Of a stretch of DNA of 64,000 bases, positions 18,254 to 29,285 are shown one piece after another (within the stretch, counting starts at the first letter, position 1; each line of letters starts with the position of its first letter). A model generated the notes under the pieces. The model worked only from the letters and a program-made list of their open reading frames with translations. It was not told the DNA's origin and did no database searches. This DNA is from Gammaproteobacteria bacterium RIFCSPHIGHO2_12_FULL_39_24 (GTDB taxonomy: Bacteria; Pseudomonadota; Gammaproteobacteria; Coxiellales; Coxiellaceae). The stretch is taken from positions 1 to 64,000 of the forward strand of contig MGXZ01000011.1 of assembly GCA_001802455.1 (NCBI GenBank), given 5' to 3'. Both the position numbers and the translations under genes were made by a program.

Positions 18254-19714
18254 ATGAAACAATATAACGAAATAAAAAAATATGTCACTGCGTTAGCGTT
18301 AGCAATCATCTTTGTTTGCGGCAGCGCATTAGCACAACCTCCTGCTGCACCACCCAAACCTGGCACAATAAAATTAGAAGCTTTTCTCGGCACACTCTAC
18401 ACCGATACCCTATCGTATTTTCATTCTTACGCTTACCAAAAAGATCCCTCTGTCGTTAACACAACGCAATTAAACACAGTCAATGCTACTCCTACCGCAA
18501 CACACTACAGCAACACCGAAGGTGACCCCACCTCTTCAAGCGTCGCAGTCATACAATCTGCAACGCAAGTACCCATTTCAACAACCGCGATGCCACCAAT
18601 GGAAGCAGCATCAAAAAAAGCAGCGTACGAAACCCTGGCCAACATCCAAGACACACTCAAACAATTTCCTTATACATTCAATATCAAAAATCCAGATGTA
18701 AAAAAATGGCAAGCTTCTGACGGAAAATTATATAGCGCCTATCTGGGTGACAATACCGTTCAAAACCTAACTGTAGGAACTGAAACAACGCTGAAGGCGT
18801 GTGAAGACGCTATCAAATCACAAGACCCTAAATTGAAAAACATGCAATGTGCTGCCTATGCGAATGACACATTATTCTCAAAAAACATGACGGGTGTTTC
18901 TACTGCCAATGAAGTGTTTGTTGCAAAGCCGCCCGCTTTCGATGCAGATCGTTATTTTGATTTTGCAACGTTATTCACGCCGAAAACAGATGAAACTTAT
19001 ACACCCACTGAAGAAGCGGCTGCCAATCAATTCCTCAAATATGCCGCACAAAGCACACAGGATTTTACATCAGACTTTACCAGCTCATCTAATTTTCAAA
19101 AGTTGATTACTGATCCCAATAAAATTGCCGCATTAAAACATCAACCTCAATTTCAAAACTATATTTTTGATGTTCGCAATATACTCGCACTCCGCTCCAT
19201 TTCAATCGGTGCAATGAATGAATTAATTGCAGAACGCACACCGATTCAAGGCCTCGGCACGTCAGCAGGTGTACAACAGTTCACGTCGAATTCAAGCGGA
19301 AAAATAACGGCGACACCTGTTGCAAATGCAAGTCCGTTGGAAGTAGAAGCGTATCGCGCCAATCACCGCATTGAAGATCCAAACTGGTACAAACAAATTG
19401 AAAATGCATCTCCCGCAACGATACAAAGAAACACGTTAATGATATTGGCTGAAATTGAGCATCAAAATTATCAAGCACATCTTGATAGGGAGCGTTTGAT
19501 CGCTGCAGTGACAGCGTTGAATCTTCAAATGGCTTCACAAAATGCAAGCACATTTACCATGCAACAACAACAACCTATTTCTGAAGCAATCAATAACGCA
19601 TTGGGTATCAAAACAACCACGCCACCGCCGCCTCAAAGTAACACGATGGGAACGCCTCCACAAAATAACGCGACGACGACAACCGGTAATACAACATCGA
19701 ATAATAAACAGTGA
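18254..19714 (+). CDS. icmX: IcmX, periplasmic Dot/Icm protein
   Basis: The 486-residue protein has a signal peptide (about 8-28, ending CGSALA-QP), a short Pro-rich stretch, a long soluble domain with LRSISIGAMNELIAERTP near 310-330, and a Gln/Asn/Thr/Pro-rich tail. Length, export signal and position after icmW fit IcmX, which is required for pore formation in Legionella. The gene ends 8 bases before the convergent hldD stop. Confidence 0.9.
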   Translation: MKQYNEIKKYVTALALAIIFVCGSALAQPPAAPPKPGTIKLEAFLGTLYTDTLSYFHSYAYQKDPSVVNTTQLNTVNATPTATHYSNTEGDPTSSSVAVIQSATQVPISTTAMPPMEAASKKAAYETLANIQDTLKQFPYTFNIKNPDVKKWQASDGKLYSAYLGDNTVQNLTVGTETTLKACEDAIKSQDPKLKNMQCAAYANDTLFSKNMTGVSTANEVFVAKPPAFDADRYFDFATLFTPKTDETYTPTEEAAANQFLKYAAQSTQDFTSDFTSSSNFQKLITDPNKIAALKHQPQFQNYIFDVRNILALRSISIGAMNELIAERTPIQGLGTSAGVQQFTSNSSGKITATPVANASPLEVEAYRANHRIEDPNWYKQIENASPATIQRNTLMILAEIEHQNYQAHLDRERLIAAVTALNLQMASQNASTFTMQQQQPISEAINNALGIKTTTPPPPQSNTMGTPPQNNATTTTGNTTSNNKQ

Positions 19715-19724
19715 CCCGCGCTTT

Positions 19725-20666
19725 TTAGTGGAACCATGCGAAATATTTTTCCAATCCTGCTTCAAGTGAGGTAAATGATTCCGTAAAACCTATTTCACGC
19801 AACGCACTTAAATTCGCTTGTGTAAAACACTGATACGTTCCCTTTAATGAATCTGGGAAAGGAATATAATTTAATTTTCCGCCGCCATTTAATTGAATTA
19901 ATTTTTTGGCAATGTCATTAAAACAGCGCGGCTGCCCGGTACCACAATTAAAAATCCCTTTTTTTGCGGGATGTTGGTAAAACCACAAATTCACTTTGAC
20001 AACATCCTCTACAAAAATAAAATCACGTTCATGCTCACCATCACCATAACCACCATAAGCAGAAAATAATTTTGCAACACCATGATCACGCAATTGATTC
20101 ATCAAATGAAACGCAACACTCGCCATTTTTCCTTTATGATTTTCATGCGGACCATACACATTAAAATAGCGCAAACCCACAATTTGAGATTCTGCACGAT
20201 ACACATACGACTGAACATATTCATCAAATTTTAATTTTGAATAACCGTATACGTTTAATGGCAATTGATTGGGATCACGATCATCAAAATTATTTTTTGC
20301 ACCATACACCGCAGCGCTCGATGCATAAATAAACGGAATTTTTTTATCTAGGCAATACTGTAAAAGTGATTTGGAATAATCATAATTATTTTCCATCATA
20401 AAACGCCCATTCCACTCCGTTGTGTCAGAACAAGCGCCCTGATGAAACATAGCGGTAATATCAGATTCAAATACACCATCAGAAATTATTTTTGCAAGAA
20501 AATCACGATAATCCATATAATCGTGATAGTTAATAACCGCCAAATTACGAAATTTTTTTCCATCGGTTAAATCATCGACCGCTACAATATCGGTAATACC
20601 AATCTGATTTAATCCGCGAATAATATTGCTGCCAATAAATCCCGCGGCGCCGGTGACCACGATCAT
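19725..20666 (-). CDS. hldD: ADP-L-glycero-D-manno-heptose 6-epimerase
   Basis: The 313-residue SDR enzyme starts MIVVTGAAGFIGSNIIRGL (Rossmann GxxGxxG) and has the catalytic YGYSK at about 140-144 and SSAAVYG before it. It makes ADP-L-glycero-D-manno-heptose for LPS inner core. The start overlaps the hldE stop by 4 bases. Confidence 0.96.
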   Translation of the reverse strand: MIVVTGAAGFIGSNIIRGLNQIGITDIVAVDDLTDGKKFRNLAVINYHDYMDYRDFLAKIISDGVFESDITAMFHQGACSDTTEWNGRFMMENNYDYSKSLLQYCLDKKIPFIYASSAAVYGAKNNFDDRDPNQLPLNVYGYSKLKFDEYVQSYVYRAESQIVGLRYFNVYGPHENHKGKMASVAFHLMNQLRDHGVAKLFSAYGGYGDGEHERDFIFVEDVVKVNLWFYQHPAKKGIFNCGTGQPRCFNDIAKKLIQLNGGGKLNYIPFPDSLKGTYQCFTQANLSALREIGFTESFTSLEAGLEKYFAWFH

Positions 20667-22102
20667 GTCAGTTCCTTCATCTTCTCAATTACTTTCGTGG
20701 TCGAAAAACCATCAACCAACGGAATCGTTAATACGGTTCCACCATTTTTCAAAACAAAATCACTGCCTGCAATTTCATGAACTTGATAATCACCACCCTT
20801 CACCAAAATATCGGGTTTTAACGCAGAAACTAATCGTGCTGGTGTGTCTTCTGAAAATGGAGTGACCCAATCTACGCATCCCAATGCAGACAAAACCATC
20901 ATACGCGCAGAAACAGAATTCAGCGGACGTTCATCGCCTTTCAATCGACGCACAGAATCATCATCATTTACCGCAACAATCAATCGATGTCCTAATGCTT
21001 TTGCTTTTGCTAAGTAATCGACATGCCCCACATGCAATACATCAAAACAACCATTGGTCATTACTATTTTTTCACCGCGCGCACGCGATTGCGCAATCAT
21101 CAGTAATAATTGTTGCTCATTTAAAATTCCCACAGATAAATCACCCGATCGCAACAACGCCTGTTGCAAATCAGTCATCGTCACGGCTTGTGTTCCCACC
21201 TTTCCAACCACAATTCCTGCAGCCGTATTTGCTAACTCAATAGCAGATATTATTTCCATTCCTGCTGCTAATCCCGCTGCCAATACGGCAATCACCGTAT
21301 CACCTGCACCCGTCACATCAAACACATCACGTGCTTTTGCAGAAAAATGCACTGCTTTCTTCCTAGGTGAAATAAATAACATGCCATCTTTACCGAGCGT
21401 GATTAATAAATTTTGTATGTGAACACGCTGCAACAATGCATGTGCTTTTTCAGTGATTTCATTGACATCGCGACATACGCCAACAACCGATTCAAATTCT
21501 TTTAAATTGGGCGTTAATAGCGTTGCGCCGGCGTAACGCGCATAATCTTTATGTTTTGGATCCACTAAAATAGGCAGTGATAGTTTATTGGCTGCCACAA
21601 TTAAGCGTTCAACGTGACACAACGCACCTTTTGAATAATCCGACAACACAACCGCTTGCGCGAATTTTAATTTTTCACAATAAATTTTAAATAAAGCATC
21701 ATCATCTATTTCAATTTCTTGTGTTGCTTCAAAATCCATGCGAATTAATTGTTGATGACGACCTAACACGCGCAATTTGGTAATCGTTGGAAAATCAGGA
21801 AGTGATAAAAATTCGCAATCAATTTTTTTTTCATCCAAACATTGTCGCAATTCTGCAGCGGGTGAGTCTTGTCCCACCAAACCACACAGCGTGACATGCG
21901 CACCCAATGCCGCAATATTTTGTGCCACATTGGCCGCACCGCCAGCACGTATCTCCATCTCAGTCACATTCACAACCGGTACTGGCGCTTCAGGTGAAAT
22001 ACGAGCAGCATCACCATGCCAGTAGCGATCCAGCATTAAATCACCGTACACTAAGACATGTGTTTTTTCAAAAACAGGTAGCACCATGTTGTGACTTGTC
22101 AT
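20663..22102 (-). CDS. hldE: HldE, bifunctional heptose-7-P kinase and heptose-1-P adenylyltransferase
   Basis: The N-terminal PfkB-type kinase domain (about 1-315) shows GDLMLDRYW, GGAANVAQNIAALGA and the catalytic GAGDTVIAVLAAGLA. The C-terminal nucleotidyltransferase (about 340-479) shows TNGCFDVLHVGHVDYL. Start candidates are TTG 22123, ATG 22102 and ATG 22087. I choose 22102 (479 residues, close to E. coli 477; GGGAA 6 bases upstream). It precedes hldD in the same operon and so supplies the first steps of the same pathway. Confidence 0.95.
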   Translation of the reverse strand: MTSHNMVLPVFEKTHVLVYGDLMLDRYWHGDAARISPEAPVPVVNVTEMEIRAGGAANVAQNIAALGAHVTLCGLVGQDSPAAELRQCLDEKKIDCEFLSLPDFPTITKLRVLGRHQQLIRMDFEATQEIEIDDDALFKIYCEKLKFAQAVVLSDYSKGALCHVERLIVAANKLSLPILVDPKHKDYARYAGATLLTPNLKEFESVVGVCRDVNEITEKAHALLQRVHIQNLLITLGKDGMLFISPRKKAVHFSAKARDVFDVTGAGDTVIAVLAAGLAAGMEIISAIELANTAAGIVVGKVGTQAVTMTDLQQALLRSGDLSVGILNEQQLLLMIAQSRARGEKIVMTNGCFDVLHVGHVDYLAKAKALGHRLIVAVNDDDSVRRLKGDERPLNSVSARMMVLSALGCVDWVTPFSEDTPARLVSALKPDILVKGGDYQVHEIAGSDFVLKNGGTVLTIPLVDGFSTTKVIEKMKELT

Positions 22103-22170
22103 TCTGATTTCCCATTCGTACAATCAATACAGGTAATACAGGCGCATATTATGCCCATGATGAGATCAAA

Positions 22171-22923
22171 ATGAAACCATCTCTTTCCGTTATTCTCATT
22201 ACAAAAAATAACGAAAAAACCATAGAAAAATGCTTGGAATCGGTTAAATGGGCTGATGAAATCGTTGTGTTGGATTCCGGCAGTACAGATCGAACACTGT
22301 CACTCTGTACGAAATATACAACTAAAATAATTCAAACAGATTGGCCAGGATTTGGTCCACAAAAAAATCGTGCGATTGATAAAGCAACTGGTGATTGGAT
22401 TTTTTCAATTGACAGCGATGAATGGTTAAGCGATGCATCGCGTGATGAAATCATTGCAACAATTAATAATCCCACTGCCACTGTTTTTCAAATGCCGCGA
22501 CTCAACCAATATTGCGGACAATGGATTCGTCATGGCGATGTAGGGAAAGATAAAGTGATTCGTTTATTTAAACGAGGTGCTGCTCGTTTCAACGACAACC
22601 TGGTGCATGAAAAATTACAAACCGACATACATATTGGCATATTAAAAAATTCTCTGCTACACAACAGTTATGATTCGCTGGATGCATTATTACAACGCAT
22701 AAATTATTACACCACACTCTCAGCGCAGTCTCGCTTTAAACAAAACAAAAAAACCAATTTTGCCAAAGCGATTTTTTCAGCATGGTGGGCATTCACAAAA
22801 TCTTATTTTTTTCGCGCGGGTTTTTTAGATGGAAAAATGGGATTCATCGTTTCATTATCATCAGCAGAAAGCAGTTTTTATCGGCATGTAAAGTTGATGG
22901 AGCTACAGAAGCACGCGCGATAA
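22171..22923 (+). CDS. Family-2 glycosyltransferase, LPS core type
   Basis: The 250-residue protein has the GT2 start SVILITKNNEKTIEKCLESV, ADEIVVLDSGSTDRT for nucleotide-sugar binding, the DSDEW metal motif near 89-93 and FKRGAARFND. It resembles WaaE/LgtF-type enzymes that add glucose to the inner core heptose. It is divergent from hldE and convergent with waaF, inside an LPS core cluster. The exact sugar is not readable. Confidence 0.85.
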   Translation: MKPSLSVILITKNNEKTIEKCLESVKWADEIVVLDSGSTDRTLSLCTKYTTKIIQTDWPGFGPQKNRAIDKATGDWIFSIDSDEWLSDASRDEIIATINNPTATVFQMPRLNQYCGQWIRHGDVGKDKVIRLFKRGAARFNDNLVHEKLQTDIHIGILKNSLLHNSYDSLDALLQRINYYTTLSAQSRFKQNKKTNFAKAIFSAWWAFTKSYFFRAGFLDGKMGFIVSLSSAESSFYRHVKLMELQKHAR

Positions 22924-22931
22924 CAAGTACG

Positions 22932-23939
22932 TCACGCCATTTCTCTCAGTACCCGCTCCAGCCGCAATTGCTTCATGCAGTTGTGATGTTTCAGCGGGCA
23001 CTGACGTTGAAAACACGGCTGACAGTCCAAATTTAATTTTATTATTTTCGCACGATCTGATAATGGCGGCGTAAAGTCAGGTGATGTTGAACCATAAATC
23101 GCAATCACATTGCGATTCAGAGCCGCTGCAATGTGCATTAATCCTGAATCATTCGTCACAACATAATTAACCAATGACAATAAATCCACTGCATCCGATA
23201 AACTGGTTTTTCCCGAAAGATTAACACATTTTTGCTGCGTGTGTTGTTGAATTGCTTCTGCAATAATTACATCATTTGCAGATCCAAACAACCACACTTG
23301 CCACCCTTCTGATAATTTCTGATTCGCAACCGCAGCATAATACTCCGCAGGCCAACATTTCGACGGACCAAATTCAGCGCCAGGACATAATGCTAAAATC
23401 AATTTATCGGTTTTGAGATTGTGCTTTTGTAATGCTACATCAGTATTTTTATGGTTGATGCACAGTGTCGGCGTGGGACAATTCGCTGGAATCATCATAT
23501 CGCGTGCAAAAGCCAATGCAGCAAAACGCTCGACCATCTTCGGAAAAATTTTTTTATTTAAATAACGAATATCATTCAGCAAACCAAAACGACATTCGCC
23601 TAACCAACCGGTGCGAACAGGGATAGCCGCCCAATAGGGAATGAGGGCTGATTTGAAAGAGTTGGGCAACACAATCGCTTGATCATATTTTTCAGCACGC
23701 AATTGCTTTGCAAATTGATATCGTTTTGCTAATTGCAATTGACCATGTCCCACTGGCAGTACAATACTTTTATTCACTTCTGGCATGCGCGACAACAACG
23801 CCTCGCTCCATGCGGGTGCTAACACATGAATTTCGCAAGCGGGATTGTGTTGACGCAATAATCGAAACAACACCTGCGCCATCATCATGTCGCCAACCCA
23901 AGCAGGACCAATGATTAATATTTTATTTCTCACGCTCAC
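22932..23939 (-). CDS. waaF: ADP-heptose:LPS heptosyltransferase II
   Basis: The 335-residue GT9 protein begins with a GTG start and reads NKILIIGPAWVGDMMMAQ. It also has LPNSFKSALIPYWAAIPVRTGWLGECR, the ADP-heptose part LCPGAEFGPSKCWP and VTNDSGLMHIAAALN. It adds the second heptose. GTG at 23939 overlaps the stop of the upstream zinc-finger gene by 4 bases (GTGA), so translation is coupled. The cluster hldE/hldD/waaF supports the role. Confidence 0.94.
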   Translation of the reverse strand: MSVRNKILIIGPAWVGDMMMAQVLFRLLRQHNPACEIHVLAPAWSEALLSRMPEVNKSIVLPVGHGQLQLAKRYQFAKQLRAEKYDQAIVLPNSFKSALIPYWAAIPVRTGWLGECRFGLLNDIRYLNKKIFPKMVERFAALAFARDMMIPANCPTPTLCINHKNTDVALQKHNLKTDKLILALCPGAEFGPSKCWPAEYYAAVANQKLSEGWQVWLFGSANDVIIAEAIQQHTQQKCVNLSGKTSLSDAVDLLSLVNYVVTNDSGLMHIAAALNRNVIAIYGSTSPDFTPPLSDRAKIIKLNLDCQPCFQRQCPLKHHNCMKQLRLERVLREMA

Positions 23940-24112
23940 ACCAAAATATATTTCGTCTCACAATACGGACAATCAACATGGCCCGTTTTTTTAATATCCA
24001 AATACACGCGCGGATGTCCATCCCACAAACGCTCATCTACTCTGGGACAGCAAAGCGGTAACTCTTTTTCTGTTACCATGACTTGTTTTTTTGCACAGGG
24101 TTTTTTTTGCAT
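23936..24112 (-). CDS. Small CHCC zinc-finger protein
   Basis: A 58-residue ORF reads from ATG 24112 with a strong GGGAGG ribosome binding site. It contains LPLCCPRVDERLWDGHPRVY and ends GHVDCPYCETKYILV. The Cys, His and CPYC spacing is that of the zf-CHCC (NDUFS6-like) domain common in short proteobacterial proteins. Function is unknown. Its stop overlaps the waaF start codon. Confidence 0.82.
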   Translation of the reverse strand: MQKKPCAKKQVMVTEKELPLCCPRVDERLWDGHPRVYLDIKKTGHVDCPYCETKYILV

Positions 24113-24191
24113 TTCAACCTCCCAAAAGTACGCAATGTGTGGTAAAAATGGCGTAATATTAACATGCTTTCAGGATATTCAGGAAAAATTT

Positions 24192-24743
24192 ATGGCAAAA
24201 TACGAAGCACTTCCCACAACCACTATTCTCCCCAATGGAACGATGTTGCGCGCACAACAATTGCCTGAGCTCGTGCACATGGATGATCCCGCCTTATTTG
24301 TGATGACGGATTTCACGCTGACTCCGCCACACATCATCACTCCCGACGAAAACATGGATCATGCGATCAATGAAATGGAAACCAACGGGGTACATTTATT
24401 GTTGGTGATCAATGACGAAGGATATTTTATGGGTGTGATCAGTTCTGAAGATGTGTGGGGTGAAAAACCCATTAAGTTAATTCAAGAGCGACGCATTCAT
24501 CGTGAACAAGTGTTGGTGAGAATGATTATGGTGCCCTACACAGAAATTACTGCGCTGGATTTCTCAACAATTAAAACAGCAAAAGTAGGACACATCGTCA
24601 AAACATTAGCGGAAAACAAAAAACATTACGCAATCACAGTTTCACCGGATGCAACACATCATCATGTTCAAATGATTCGTGGTATTTTTACTGCCACGCA
24701 AATCAGCAAACAACTACATCAAGACAGTGCTGATTTGTTTTAA
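24192..24743 (+). CDS. CBS-domain protein
   Basis: The protein (183 residues, ATG at 24192 with AGGAAA upstream) has a paired CBS-type region: TPDENMDHAINEMETNGVHLLLVINDEGYFMGVISSEDV (named in part, about 55-95) and a second half ending MIRGIFTATQIS. CBS pairs sense adenosine nucleotides. No partner domain is present, so the role is unknown. It is divergent from the zinc-finger gene and ends next to the convergent ispH stop. Confidence 0.8.
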   Translation: MAKYEALPTTTILPNGTMLRAQQLPELVHMDDPALFVMTDFTLTPPHIITPDENMDHAINEMETNGVHLLLVINDEGYFMGVISSEDVWGEKPIKLIQERRIHREQVLVRMIMVPYTEITALDFSTIKTAKVGHIVKTLAENKKHYAITVSPDATHHHVQMIRGIFTATQISKQLHQDSADLF

Positions 24744-24744
24744 C

Positions 24745-25689
24745 TCACAACCTATCCTGATCCCGCAGCGTCTTTGGCAACGCAAAAACAATATTTTCTT
24801 CAACGCCCGGCATTTCTTCAGCAATATCGCCACCCCACTCTTTTAATTTAGCCACTACTTGTTGTACCAAATCTTCTGGTGCGGATGCGCCTGCGGTAAC
24901 CCCAATCACATTCACTTTTTCAAACCATTCACGTTGCATTTCATTTGGATCATCTAACAAATAAGCGCGACATCCTAATCGCTCCGCTAATTCTTTTAAC
25001 CGATTTGAATTAGAACTTTCAATAGATCCCACCACAATCATCACATCACACACTTTTGCTAATTGTGTTACCGCTTCTTGACGATTCGTGGTGGCATAAC
25101 AAATATCTTCTTTTTTCGAAGATAAAATTGTGGGGAATTTTGTCTTCAACGCAGAAATAATTTCAACCGTGTCATTCACCGATAACGTAGTTTGTGTAAC
25201 ATAAGCACATCGATCTGGATTCTTTAATTTTAATTGAAAAACATCTTCAATCGTTTCAATTAAATAAATTCCCGCATCAGGATTAAAATATTGACCCATC
25301 GTACCTTCTACTTCTGGATGTCCCGCATGACCAATCAAGATACATTCGATATTTTTTTTTGCATAACGCGCCACTTCCATATGCACTTTTGTCACCAGCG
25401 GACAAGTTGCATCAAATAAATTAAATTGTCGCTCACGTGCTAATGTGCGAACTTCCTGTGACACACCATGCGCGCTAAAAATTAACGTAGCCCCTTCTGG
25501 CACTTCATTAATATCATCTAAAAAAATAGCGCCTTTTGCTTTTAATTTTTCAACGACAGGACGATTGTGCACCACTTCGTGACGCACATAAATCGGCGCA
25601 CCAAGCTGATCTAGTGCGCGCTCAACAATTTCAATCGCACGATCAACACCGGCACAAAAACCCCTAGGATTCGCAAGCAATACTTTCAT
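24745..25689 (-). CDS. ispH: 4-hydroxy-3-methylbut-2-enyl diphosphate reductase
   Basis: The 314-residue protein has the iron-sulfur Cys positions in [21 protein letters not shown] and [10 protein letters not shown], plus [14 protein letters not shown] and SSNSNRL. It does the last step of the MEP isoprenoid pathway. The ATG at 25689 overlaps the lspA end by 26 bases; fkpB, often between lspA and ispH, is missing. Confidence 0.97.
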   Translation of the reverse strand: MKVLLANPRGFCAGVDRAIEIVERALDQLGAPIYVRHEVVHNRPVVEKLKAKGAIFLDDINEVPEGATLIFSAHGVSQEVRTLARERQFNLFDATCPLVTKVHMEVARYAKKNIECILIGHAGHPEVEGTMGQYFNPDAGIYLIETIEDVFQLKLKNPDRCAYVTQTTLSVNDTVEIISALKTKFPTILSSKKEDICYATTNRQEAVTQLAKVCDVMIVVGSIESSNSNRLKELAERLGCRAYLLDDPNEMQREWFEKVNVIGVTAGASAPEDLVQQVVAKLKEWGGDIAEEMPGVEENIVFALPKTLRDQDRL

Positions 25690-26149
25690 ACAATAATCTC
25701 AATACCAACCACGTTGCCCCCACACACACAGCAGAATCAGCAATATTAAATGTTGCATAGTGCCAACTGCCAATATGAAAATCAATAAAATCAACCACAA
25801 AACCATAATGCACACGATCAATTAAATTTCCCAGTGCACCACCCAACACCAAACTAATCGGAACAGCAATCAACCATTCTGAACGCGCAAGACGATTCAA
25901 CCAAACAACCAAAACAATAGAAACAATAATTGAAACAGCGGATAACAAATACACTTGCCATCCACTCGCATTTCCTAAAAAGCTAAAGGAAGCACCCGCA
26001 TTGAATCGCAAAATAAAATTTAAAAATGGGAGCACCTGAACAACGGATTGTTCAGTCAGATGTTCTATCACAAGATACTTTGTCAGCTGATCGCAAACAA
26101 TAATAAAAAAACTACAGGAGATCCAGAACCATACTTTTTTGTTTTTCAT
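25664..26149 (-). CDS. lspA: Prolipoprotein signal peptidase
   Basis: The protein (161 residues from ATG 26149) has four membrane segments and the LspA landmarks: [10 protein letters not shown] near 18-27, [20 protein letters not shown] and VVDFIDFH, with the catalytic aspartates in the last two. It removes lipoprotein signal peptides. The longer reading from 26224 would overlap ileS by 47 bases. It follows ileS in the same direction, the usual ileS-lspA order. Confidence 0.95.
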   Translation of the reverse strand: MKNKKVWFWISCSFFIIVCDQLTKYLVIEHLTEQSVVQVLPFLNFILRFNAGASFSFLGNASGWQVYLLSAVSIIVSIVLVVWLNRLARSEWLIAVPISLVLGGALGNLIDRVHYGFVVDFIDFHIGSWHYATFNIADSAVCVGATWLVLRLLYESIACES

Positions 26150-26177
26150 CTTTATTCTGCTAATGGATTTTATTTTT

Positions 26178-28955
26178 TTATGCAAAAAAACGTACTTCAC
26201 CTTCACCATCGATATTAACAACACAGCGCGCGCACAACTCTGGATGCGTCATAGTAGAACCCACATCAGCACGTCGATGCCAACAACGAACACATTTAGG
26301 ACTGTCAGAAACAACTACTTCGATTTTTAATTCTGTCTTTGAAGTTGAATTCACTGCTCGCGCTTCCGAAGTAATTAAAACAAATCGCAATTCATCGCCC
26401 AGTGTTTTTAATTTTTCACACAAAGCATTATCTGTATGCAATATTACTGTTGCTTCTAATGCAGAACCGATTTTTCCAGCGGCACGTAAATTTTCTAATT
26501 CTTTATTCACATTCATGCGAATACGAATAATATCCTGCCAAAATAGATCGTCCTGCTTGGGCAATTCTGGAAATTCATCAAACCATTTACTTAAAAAAAC
26601 CGATTCCATTTTTCTCCACGGAATATGCTGCCAAATTTCATCTGCTGTGTAACTCACAATGGGCGCCAACCAACGAACCATTGTTTCTAAAATATAATAC
26701 ATGGCTGTCTGCGCAGAACGTCTTGGCAAACCATCTCTTTTACTCGTGTATAAACGATCTTTCAAAATATCCAGATAAAAACCACCCAAATCAACAATAC
26801 AAAATTGATTAATGAGTTGATAAACCTCTGAGAATTGATAAGCATCAAATGCAGCAATAATTTTTGCTTGTAAATTTTTCACGCGCACAATCATCCACGC
26901 ATCTAACGTTAATAATTTATTGCCAGGAATCAAATCTGTTTCTGGATTAAAATCCGATAAATTTGACAACAAAAAACGCATCGTATTGCGAATACGACGA
27001 TACGTATCACTCGCACGTTTTAAAATTTCATCTGAAATACTCACGTCATCGGTATGATCAACCGACATCACCCACAGACGCAAAATATCCGCACCATAAT
27101 TTTTTATAATATCAGCAGGAGATACTGTATTGCCGACTGACTTCGACATTTTGTGACCTTCTGCATCAACCACATAACCGTGCGTTAATACTGATTTATA
27201 AGGCGCATTTTCACGCATCGCGACAGCCGTTAATAAAGAAGTATGAAACCAACCACGATGTTGATCCGAACCTTCTAAATACAAATCAGCAGGCTCCGTT
27301 AACTCAGAACGTTTTTCCAATACACAATAATGCGATGATCCCGAATCAAACCACACATCCAATACATCCGTAATTTTATTATAATCATTTGCATCTGAAA
27401 TGAATGTGGCCATATCGCATTCATACCATGCATCAATTCCATTTTTCTCAATTAATTGCGCTGCTTTTTCCATGATAGTTAAAATATCAGGATGCAATTC
27501 ACCGGTATTTTTATGCACTAATAATGTAATAGGAATTCCCCATGCACGTTGACGCGAGATACACCAATCAGGTCGCGCTTCAATCATTTTATAAATACGT
27601 TGCTCACCCCACATAGGAATCCATTTTACGGTGGGGATTGCATCGAGCGCCATCTTGCGCAAATTTTTTTGCGTCATGCTAATAAACCATTGTGGTGTTG
27701 CTCTGAAAATCAGGGGCGTTTTGTGACGCCAACAATGCGCATAACTGTGCGTGATAGTTTCCTGATGCAATAAATGTCCTGAGTTTTTCAGTGTTGCTAT
27801 AATTGGTTCATTGGCTTTAAATACATGCATGCCTGTAACAAGGGGGGTACCCTCAATAAAGCAACTTTGCGCATTCACCGGATTGTGCATCGGCAATTGA
27901 TATTTCACACCAACAACATAATCATCTTGTCCGTGCGCAGGTGCTGTATGCACAGCACCGGTTCCTACTTCCGTTGTAACATGCTCGCCTAAAATAATGG
28001 GCACTTGTTTATTCATAAAGGGATGTTGCACTAAAATATTTTCTAAATTTTTTCCGGGTGTTTTTCCAAGAATTGTAAAATCAACCATACCATAACGCGA
28101 CATGGCATTATTTAATAAATTTTCTGCGAGAATGAAGGATTTTTTATTCGCTTGCACCAACACATAATTAAACTCAGGATTAACTGAAATCGCTTCATTA
28201 GCGGGCAAAGTCCATGGCGTGGTGGTCCAGATGATAATGGAGCAAGTGGGAGTGGGAGTGGGAGTGGGAGTGGGAGTGAAAAGTTTAAAACATTTTTCGA
28301 CATCCACCACATCAAATGCCACATCAATCGCGAAAGATGTTTTATCTTTATATTCCACTTCCGCTTCTGCCAGTGCTGATCCACAAGCAGTGCACCAATG
28401 CACCGGTTTTTGTCCACGCAATAAATGTCCGTTCGCAACCATTTTTGATAATGCACGCACCGCATTTGCTTCATAACTTTGTTGCATTGTTAAATACGGA
28501 TTATGCCAATCACCCAAAATTCCCAAACGTTCGAAATCCGCTTTTTGCAGCGCAATTTGTGATGTTGCATAATCACGGCATGCTTGACGAAATTCTTTTG
28601 CTGATAATGTATCACCGACTTTTCCGAATTTTTTTTCCACATTTAATTCAATAGGCAATCCGTGACAATCCCAACCAGGAACAAAGGGTGAATCAAAACC
28701 ACTTAATGTTTTTGATTTCACCACAATATCTTTTAATGTTTTATTTAATGCGGTTCCCATGTGAATATTCGCATTCGCGTAGGGCGGGCCATCATGCAAA
28801 ATAAATTTAGGGTTACCGGACATGTGGTTGCGAATCAATTCATATAAATTTATTTTTTGCCAATGCGCCAACATCGCTGGTTCACGTGTTGGCAAATCTG
28901 CCCTCATTGAAAAATCAGTTTTCGGTAAATTTAAGGTATCTTTATAATCTGCCAT
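26178..28955 (-). CDS. ileS: Isoleucyl-tRNA synthetase
   Basis: The 925-residue class I synthetase has the HIGH-type motif [12 protein letters not shown] (about 66), the editing (CP1) domain with [18 protein letters not shown] in [10 protein letters not shown] near 600 and the C-terminal zinc motif [10 protein letters not shown]...CARC. An in-frame hexamer repeat in this gene encodes a run of five Thr-Pro units plus a Thr, just before [11 protein letters not shown], in a variable loop. Otherwise the length is normal. Confidence 0.97.
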   Translation of the reverse strand: MADYKDTLNLPKTDFSMRADLPTREPAMLAHWQKINLYELIRNHMSGNPKFILHDGPPYANANIHMGTALNKTLKDIVVKSKTLSGFDSPFVPGWDCHGLPIELNVEKKFGKVGDTLSAKEFRQACRDYATSQIALQKADFERLGILGDWHNPYLTMQQSYEANAVRALSKMVANGHLLRGQKPVHWCTACGSALAEAEVEYKDKTSFAIDVAFDVVDVEKCFKLFTPTPTPTPTPTCSIIIWTTTPWTLPANEAISVNPEFNYVLVQANKKSFILAENLLNNAMSRYGMVDFTILGKTPGKNLENILVQHPFMNKQVPIILGEHVTTEVGTGAVHTAPAHGQDDYVVGVKYQLPMHNPVNAQSCFIEGTPLVTGMHVFKANEPIIATLKNSGHLLHQETITHSYAHCWRHKTPLIFRATPQWFISMTQKNLRKMALDAIPTVKWIPMWGEQRIYKMIEARPDWCISRQRAWGIPITLLVHKNTGELHPDILTIMEKAAQLIEKNGIDAWYECDMATFISDANDYNKITDVLDVWFDSGSSHYCVLEKRSELTEPADLYLEGSDQHRGWFHTSLLTAVAMRENAPYKSVLTHGYVVDAEGHKMSKSVGNTVSPADIIKNYGADILRLWVMSVDHTDDVSISDEILKRASDTYRRIRNTMRFLLSNLSDFNPETDLIPGNKLLTLDAWMIVRVKNLQAKIIAAFDAYQFSEVYQLINQFCIVDLGGFYLDILKDRLYTSKRDGLPRRSAQTAMYYILETMVRWLAPIVSYTADEIWQHIPWRKMESVFLSKWFDEFPELPKQDDLFWQDIIRIRMNVNKELENLRAAGKIGSALEATVILHTDNALCEKLKTLGDELRFVLITSEARAVNSTSKTELKIEVVVSDSPKCVRCWHRRADVGSTMTHPELCARCVVNIDGEGEVRFFA
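28245..28278. repeat. Hexamer repeat (AGTGGG)5.7 inside ileS
   Basis: Five exact AGTGGG units plus AGTG (plus strand). On the coding strand the frame reads ACT CCC, giving alternating Thr-Pro. The array lies in a variable segment of the editing domain. It belongs to the same (TCCCAC)n family as at 53424, 60514, 61287 and 61887. Confidence 0.95.
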
Positions 28956-28995
28956 GGCCGTTCATTATTGTTTGGTGAATGGGTTGAAAACTATA

Positions 28996-29214
28996 TCATG
29001 GCGCTAAGGGTTGTGTCAGTTCATGCGGCTGCATCCAACCCGCATAATAAGCAAAAAATAAAAAACAAAACAATAGTAATGCGATAACAATTCGCCAGGT
29101 TAGCGTTTTCGCCAACGAGACACCTCGACCCATTTTGGTGAGATAAAATGCACCGCTGCCCAAACAGTACAAAATTCCAATAAATGCGAACATAATCACT
29201 AATTTTACTGACAT
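28996..29214 (-). CDS. DUF2909-like small membrane protein
   Basis: The 72-residue protein has two membrane helices (about 3-22 and 36-56) joined by a short basic loop (TKMGRGVSLAKTLTWRIV). This is the twin-helix DUF2909 pattern that often sits near respiratory or cytochrome genes. No such genes are adjacent here. It lies upstream of ileS in the same direction and divergent from the next gene. Confidence 0.75.
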   Translation of the reverse strand: MSVKLVIMFAFIGILYCLGSGAFYLTKMGRGVSLAKTLTWRIVIALLLFCFLFFAYYAGWMQPHELTQPLAP

Positions 29215-29285
29215 GTTATTTCTCCCGAGAAAAATCTATCGCAATATTGTATAATGTACAAATCAATAACGATAGGGTGCACAGC

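Noticed and set aside
28245-28278. Frameshift or sequencing error in ileS at the hexamer array
   Set aside because: The reading frame is intact on both sides and the repeat is a multiple of three, so it is a real insertion.
28219-28476. Plus-strand ORF with Val-Gly repeats over ileS
   Set aside because: It is the complement of the hexamer array in the well-supported ileS gene.
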